DNA of 10,725 bases from Faecalibacterium sp. UBA1762 (GTDB lineage Bacteria; Bacillota; Clostridia; Oscillospirales; Ruminococcaceae). The position numbers and the translations under genes were made by a program. Below, piece after piece: positions 6,593-10,725 of this stretch; within the stretch, counting starts at the first letter, position 1, and each line of letters begins with the position of its first letter. A model generated the notes under the pieces. That model searched no databases, was not told the DNA's origin, and saw only the letters and a program-made list of their open reading frames with translations. Location: the NCBI GenBank assembly GCA_002314755.1, contig DCHC01000002.1, positions 13,810-24,534 on the forward strand, given 5' to 3'.

Positions 6593-6616
6593 ATTTATCC
6601 GGCGGTGTTCTATGAT
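6588..6616 (+). promoter_or_regulatory. Promoter of the alpha-galactosidase gene
   Basis: The -35 is TTGCAA (6588-6593) and the -10 is TATGAT (6611-6616), 17 nt apart. The expected start near 6623 leaves a leader of about 155 nt to the ATG at 6777. A LacI/CcpA-like palindromic sequence overlaps the -35 hexamer. Confidence 0.62.
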
Positions 6617-6618
6617 AT

Positions 6619-6647
6619 ACTATAGCGTTTTTTGGGTAAAATTACAA
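6619..6647 (-). promoter_or_regulatory. Promoter of the signal-peptidase-like gene
   Basis: On the minus strand, -35 TTGTAA (6642-6647) and -10 TATAGT (6619-6624) are 17 nt apart. The predicted start near 6612 leaves about 90 nt of leader. It lies back to back with the plus-strand promoter at 6588-6616. Confidence 0.6.
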
Positions 6648-6658
6648 TAGTCAGCTTT

Positions 6659-6726
6659 CCCCGGTACTTATTTCTTTTTTGCCGAAAAGCCGGGGACCGG
6701 GCTAACAAAAAGGGGAGATTCTCCCC
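6659..6726 (+). other. Hairpin-forming leader of the alpha-galactosidase gene
   Basis: CCCCGG (6659-6664) can pair with CCGGGG (6690-6695). CCCGGT (6660-6665) can alternatively pair with ACCGGG (6696-6701). Downstream, GGGGAGATTCTCCCC (6712-6726) is a perfect inverted repeat around one central T. No T-run follows, so it is not a standard terminator. It may be an operator or an RNA stem in the leader. Confidence 0.4.
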
Positions 6727-6776
6727 CTCGATGATCCGAAGCTGCCCAACTGCAAAAAAAGAAAGGAAAAATAAAG

Positions 6777-8722
6777 ATGAACACAAGGCCATGCAAACTG
6801 GACTTCTTAACTGCGGCAAAGGTGCTGCCCGGCTACCCGGTTGCCCCGGAAAAGCTGCCCATCCGATTTACCTACGGGGATACTACCTGCTACGGTTTGC
6901 GGACACCAACATCGTGACCTTTGAATATATCAGTACCCTGCCCGACGGGCTGGAAGTCAAGCTGATCTACACCGAATACCGGGACTACCCCGTCAAGGAG
7001 TGGGTTGCCGCCTTTACCAACCGAGGCACTGCCGATAGCAAAATTCTGCAGGGGGCACGGCTGGGCTGCCACATCGACGGCAGCTTTGAAAGCTTTACCC
7101 ACGGTACCGGCGATACCTGCCACACCGACGGGTATTTCTGGACCACCGACCCGGTGGATACGCCTATGGAGATTGCCCCGGTGGACGGCACCTCCTGCAA
7201 CGGCGCCTCCCCCTTTATGAAGCTGCAATTTGCCGATTTCACCCTGCGTATCGGCATTGGCTGGAGCGGTATGTGGTCCGCCGCCGTAAGTAAGGATGCC
7301 TGGGGCGTCCACTACACAGTGGGACAAAAGCGCTGCCACATGCTGCTGCGCCCGGGTGAGACCATGCGCACCCCCGCCCTGACTGTGATGGTACATACCG
7401 GCGACCAAACAAGAGGCATGAACCTGTGGCGACGGTGGTATCTGGCGCATATCTTGCCCAAAGAGTTCGGTGAAGGGCTGCAGCCCTACGCCTGCCTGCA
7501 CAACTGGTGCAGTGAGGGTAAGCCGGAATTTACCGCCGCCAGCGAGAAAAACCAGCTGGAGGCACTGCAGGCCTATATTGACAACGGCATGAAGCCGGAT
7601 ATTTGGTGGATCGACGCAGGCTGGTATACCTGTGACTTTGACTGGCCCCGCACCGGCACCTGGGAGCCGGACCCCGAGCGGTTCCCCCACGGGCTGACCC
7701 CCATCGGAGAAGCCTGCGAAAAGCAGGGCATCCGTTTTCTTTTGTGGTTTGAGCCGGAGCGGGTCAACACCGGCAGCTGGCTGCACGAGGTGCACCCGGA
7801 ATGGATGCTGAACCTGATGGAGCAGCCGGACGGCAGCCACCACGACCACCATCTGCTGGACCTGAGCCAGGACGCAGCCTGTGACTGGTGCATAGAGCAT
7901 ATTGATGCCATGATCAAACGGGACCATATAAGCATTTACCGGCAGGATTTTAACTTTGCCCCCCTTTCGGTTTGGGAGCATTACGAGGCCCCCGATCGGA
8001 TCGGTGCCATGGAAAACCGGCATATTCAAAACTATCTGCGGTTCTGGGACGAGCTGATCCTGCGCAACCCGGGTCTGTGGATCGACAGCTGTGCCTCCGG
8101 CGGGCGGCGTAATGATCTGGACACCCTGCGCCGTGCCGTGCCGCTGCACTACACCGATGTGGGCTACGGCATCCACCCCACCAAGCAGCTGCAGCACCGC
8201 ACCCTGTTTGAGTGGGCGCCCTATTTCCGCGCACACCCCATGAACTGGGACGGCGCGGACGGCAGCTACACGGTGGTGGGCAACGCCACCCTACCCTTGG
8301 ATGAGTTTGCTTTCCAAAACGCCATGGCCCCCGCCATGACCAGCATGGTCAACTATCAGGATACCCCGGAGATGTTTGCCCTGAACCGCAAAATGGAGCC
8401 CCAGTGGCGGGAGGCCGCCCAACTGATGATGACTGGCGACTACTACCCCCTGACGGAATGCCGCCAGAACGCCCTCGACTGGTACGCCATGCAGTTTGAT
8501 GACAGCGACACCGGCACCGGCTTTATCAATGTGATACGCAACAACGCAGCCCCTGCCGAAAGCCTGACCATCGCCCTGCACGCCCTGCCGGAAAAGAACT
8601 ATACCTTTACCAACCGGCTAACCGGCGAAAGCTTTGTCAAGACCGGTCGGGAACTTTGCGACGGGTTGGAGATTGCCCTGCCCCTGCGCACCGGCGTGAC
8701 CCTGTTCTACACCGCAGAGTAA
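6777..8722 (+). CDS. Alpha-galactosidase (GH36) with apparent N-terminal frameshift
   Basis: The protein hydrolyses terminal alpha-galactosides, such as melibiose and the raffinose family, and is probably cytosolic (no signal peptide). Catalytic features of GH36 are intact: WIDAGWY, then LLWFEPERV. The nucleophile Asp is in YRQDFNF (codon 7946-7948), and the acid/base Asp is in SCASGGRRND (codon 8114-8116). The best start is the ATG at 6777, 9 nt after AAGGA. From it, MNTRPCKLDFLTAAKV...LPIRFTYGDTTCYG reads like a GH36 N-terminus but meets TGA at 6915. The rest of the gene is in another frame, open from before 6777. One extra base at the TTT of 6896-6898 would join the two into about 648 residues, a little shorter than usual GH36 (about 700-730). 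The break may be a sequencing error or a real lesion. If translation used only the downstream frame, an ATG at 6791 would give 643 residues with an unlikely start. Confidence 0.85.
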
Positions 8723-8758
8723 GCCTGCGGCTTATACTGCTTTATCTTTTTGTTTTTT
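8714..8758 (+). terminator. Rho-independent terminator after the alpha-galactosidase gene
   Basis: TAAGCC-TGC-GGCTTA (8720-8734) forms a tight stem that starts at the stop codon. An outer GCAG/CTGC pair (8714-8717, 8737-8740) extends it across a small internal loop. A T-rich run (8741-8758) follows. The next gene begins about 50 nt later on the same strand, so termination may be partial. Confidence 0.65.
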
Positions 8759-8810
8759 ACATTTTATTATGGCTTTGCTCACCGCAAACCGATAAGGAGT
8801 GATGACCCCA

Positions 8811-9560
8811 ATGAATACTGTTCCCTTTGACCGGGGCGAAGCTGCCGTGCAGCTAATCGCCCACCGGGGCTGCAGCGGTCTGGAGACCGAAAACACCTGC
8901 GCCGCCTTTGTGGCAGCCGGTTCCCGCAGCTATTTCGGGGTAGAGACCGATGTACATGTCACCGCCGACGGGCGATTTATCATCCACCACGATGACACCG
9001 CCCTGCGCACTGCCGGACAGCCGCTGCGGCTGGAGGAGACCCACTCTAACCTGCTGCGCAGTCTGCCGCTGTACGATATTCCCCTCGCAAACGCCACCGG
9101 TCAATGTCTGACCCGGACAGATCTGCGGATGCCCTTTTTAGCAGAATACATCCGAATCTGCAAAAGGTACGAAAAGACCTGCGTTTTAGAGCTGAAAAAT
9201 GCCATGACCCCAGCCGCCATTGCCGGTATCGTACAGGATATCCGCGCAGAGGGCTGGCTGCCCCGGACGGTTTTTATCAGCTTTTACCATGAAAATCTGG
9301 TGGAGCTGCGCCGATTGCTGGCAAACCAGCAGCTGCAATTTTTGACCGGAGATACCCCGGATGAGGCCCTTTTACAAAAGCTGCTGCCCTGGGGGCTGGA
9401 TCTGGATATCGCCTACCCCTCCCTGACCCGGGAGGGCGTTGCCCTGATGCACGCAAACGGCATAAAGGTCAACTGCTGGACAGTGGATGACCCTGCCGAC
9501 GCCGCCCGTCTTGCCCGCTGGGGGGTAGATTTTATTACCACAAATATTCTGGAGGGGTAA
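8811..9560 (+). CDS. Glycerophosphodiester phosphodiesterase (GDPD family)
   Basis: A 249-residue TIM-barrel enzyme that hydrolyses glycerophosphodiesters to glycerol-3-phosphate and an alcohol. Family signatures are clear. AHRG (H18, R19) and the nearby ENT are present. The GVETDVHVTADG box carries the metal-binding E45 and D47, and IIHHDDT carries the general acid His (H60). CWTVDDPADAARLARWGVDFITTN near the C-terminus is the usual GDPD ending. There is no signal peptide, so it is probably cytosolic. I start at the ATG 8811; the in-frame GTG (8799) and ATG (8802) overlap or touch the AAGGAG at 8794-8799 and cannot be used efficiently. The spacing to 8811 is 11 nt, rather long. It follows the alpha-galactosidase terminator, and only a weak -10 (TATTAT, 8765-8770) is seen, so it may be expressed by read-through. 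The methyltransferase gene follows after 7 nt. Confidence 0.9.
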   Translation: MNTVPFDRGEAAVQLIAHRGCSGLETENTCAAFVAAGSRSYFGVETDVHVTADGRFIIHHDDTALRTAGQPLRLEETHSNLLRSLPLYDIPLANATGQCLTRTDLRMPFLAEYIRICKRYEKTCVLELKNAMTPAAIAGIVQDIRAEGWLPRTVFISFYHENLVELRRLLANQQLQFLTGDTPDEALLQKLLPWGLDLDIAYPSLTREGVALMHANGIKVNCWTVDDPADAARLARWGVDFITTNILEG

Positions 9561-9567
9561 ACATCCC

Positions 9568-10725
9568 ATGAGTCTGACCGACCTTTCCCTGTTGACTGCG
9601 CATTTTGACCGGATGCTGCAGAGCGGCTGCCGCCGGATGATTTTTTCCAAGCCGATGAAGCAGGCGGGGGCTGCCCCTGCCTGGCAAAAAGCGGAGCTGC
9701 GGCAGATCACCGCCGCCGACGGCGCCCTGACCGGCTGGCAGATCACCCGGTACACCGTCACCCAGGCCTTTCACGAAAACCTGCCCGCCAATCCGACTAA
9801 GCTGGTGCAGACGCTGGTGACCCTGACGGATGGCTGCTTTGGGCAGGTCAACGGCTTTGCCCCCGCGGCGGAATACACCCTGCTGCTCTCCCGCAAGGGC
9901 AGCTGTACCCTACGCACCGCCAAAAAACAGCCCAGCCAGTCCGCGTCCCGCAAGGGTGAGGAAAGCCCTGCACCGGAGGCGACTGCCCCCCACACCGGCG
10001 CAGCCCATGACCGGCAAAAAAACTATCTGCTGCAGGAGGGGGATACCGTGCCGCCCTTGGTGGATATGGGCGTTTTTACCCCGGACGGTCGGGTGGTCAA
10101 GGCCATGTATGACAAGTACCGGCAGATCAACCGTTTCTTGGAGATCGTTGATGATGCCCTGCGGGACAGGCTGCCCCGACAGCTGAACATCATCGACTTT
10201 GGCTGCGGCAAAAGCTATCTGACCTTTTTGGTCTACCACTACCTCACCGCCGTGCGGGGGATCCGGGTGCAGATGATCGGGCTGGATTTAAAGGAACAGG
10301 TCATACGGGATTGCGAGGCCGCCGCCCGCCGGTACGGGTATGACGGGCTGCATTTTGAGCTGGGCAACATAGACGGTTATACCGCCCCCTGGCAGGTGGA
10401 TATGGTGCTGACCCTGCACGCCTGCGACACCGCCACCGATGCCGCGCTGTACAATGCCCTGCGCTGGAATGCAAGAATGATTTTTTCCGTCCCCTGCTGC
10501 CAGCACGAGCTGAACGGTCAGATCGCCCCGACGCAGCTGACCCTGCTTAGCCGCTACGGCATTTTGCAGGACCGGTTTTGTGCCCTTGCCACCGACGCCA
10601 TCCGCGCCCGGATGTTAGAGGCCTGCGGCTACCGTACCCAGCTGCTGGAGTTTATCGATTTTGCCCACACCCCGAAAAACATTCTGATTCGCGGGGTACG
10701 CCGTCCCGGCCTTGCCGCCCCGGTT
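9568..10725 (+). CDS. Class I SAM-dependent methyltransferase (Methyltransf_32-like), C-terminus beyond window
   Basis: The 386 visible residues have no stop, so the gene continues past the window. Residues 1-117 are an N-terminal domain of unknown function. Residues 118-150 are a polar, low-complexity linker (QPSQSASRKGEESPAPEAT). The Rossmann-type methyltransferase domain spans about 165-376. Motif I is IIDFGCG (208-214) and an acidic loop is GLDLKE (238-243). LTLHACDTATDAAL (291-304) and SVPCCQHEL (307-315) are the hallmarks of the PF13679 family. The likely role is methylation of RNA or a small molecule; the target is unknown. The ATG at 9568 follows GAGGGG (9552-9557), and the gene starts 7 nt after the phosphodiesterase stop, so the two are co-transcribed. 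Confidence 0.88.
   Translation, partial: MSLTDLSLLTAHFDRMLQSGCRRMIFSKPMKQAGAAPAWQKAELRQITAADGALTGWQITRYTVTQAFHENLPANPTKLVQTLVTLTDGCFGQVNGFAPAAEYTLLLSRKGSCTLRTAKKQPSQSASRKGEESPAPEATAPHTGAAHDRQKNYLLQEGDTVPPLVDMGVFTPDGRVVKAMYDKYRQINRFLEIVDDALRDRLPRQLNIIDFGCGKSYLTFLVYHYLTAVRGIRVQMIGLDLKEQVIRDCEAAARRYGYDGLHFELGNIDGYTAPWQVDMVLTLHACDTATDAALYNALRWNARMIFSVPCCQHELNGQIAPTQLTLLSRYGILQDRFCALATDAIRARMLEACGYRTQLLEFIDFAHTPKNILIRGVRRPGLAAPV

Noticed and set aside
6890..8236. 448-residue minus-strand frame
   Set aside because: It is antisense to GH36 catalytic motifs and low-specificity G/V/H/Q-rich, typical of a GC-rich shadow frame.
1..10725. CRISPR arrays, insertion sequences, integrases, tRNA or rRNA genes
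   Set aside because: No regularly spaced direct repeats, transposase motifs, attachment-like repeats or RNA gene signatures were found by eye.

Overview
The window looks like chromosomal DNA from a GC-rich, low-complexity-poor Firmicute, most likely a gut Clostridia member of the Oscillospiraceae/Ruminococcaceae type. This is inferred from strong AGGAGG-type ribosome binding sites, TTGACA/TATAAT-type promoters, a secreted transglutaminase-like protein, a membrane-anchored cell-wall amidase and a GH36 alpha-galactosidase. I see no insertion sequence, phage gene, CRISPR array, tRNA or rRNA. Genus cannot be fixed from the sequence alone.

Layout. (1) 1-713, minus: the N-terminal part of a secreted transglutaminase-like protein, cut by the window edge. 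It is preceded by a roughly 145-nt hairpin-rich leader and a near-consensus promoter. (2) 1046-3649, minus: a probable four-gene unit, in transcription order a small membrane zinc-ribbon protein, a nitroreductase-family protein, a uroporphyrinogen decarboxylase/MtaA-like protein and a GNAT acetyltransferase. (3) 3747-4259, plus: a small protein with a HEPN-like R-x4-H motif and a C-terminal membrane helix, divergent from unit 2 and with its own promoter. A structured convergent intergenic element follows it. (4) 4406-6521, minus: a membrane-anchored N-acetylmuramoyl-L-alanine amidase and a two-helix membrane protein resembling a signal peptidase I (S26/SipW type) without catalytic residues. 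Each has its own promoter. (5) 6777-10725, plus: a GH36 alpha-galactosidase whose N-terminus appears to be frameshifted, a glycerophosphodiester phosphodiesterase and a SAM-dependent methyltransferase that runs off the window.

How the genes fit together. The amidase and the transglutaminase-like protein act at or outside the cell envelope. The alpha-galactosidase and the phosphodiesterase scavenge galactosides and glycerol-phosphodiesters. The nitroreductase/URO-D/GNAT cluster is metabolic but its substrate cannot be read from the sequence. Most of this is ordinary chromosomal content. The items most worth checking are the apparent one-base frameshift in the alpha-galactosidase, two structured untranslated regions (717-863 and 4305-4391), the catalytically empty signal-peptidase-like protein, and the membrane-tethered HEPN-like protein. 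I did not find a convincing new multi-gene system.
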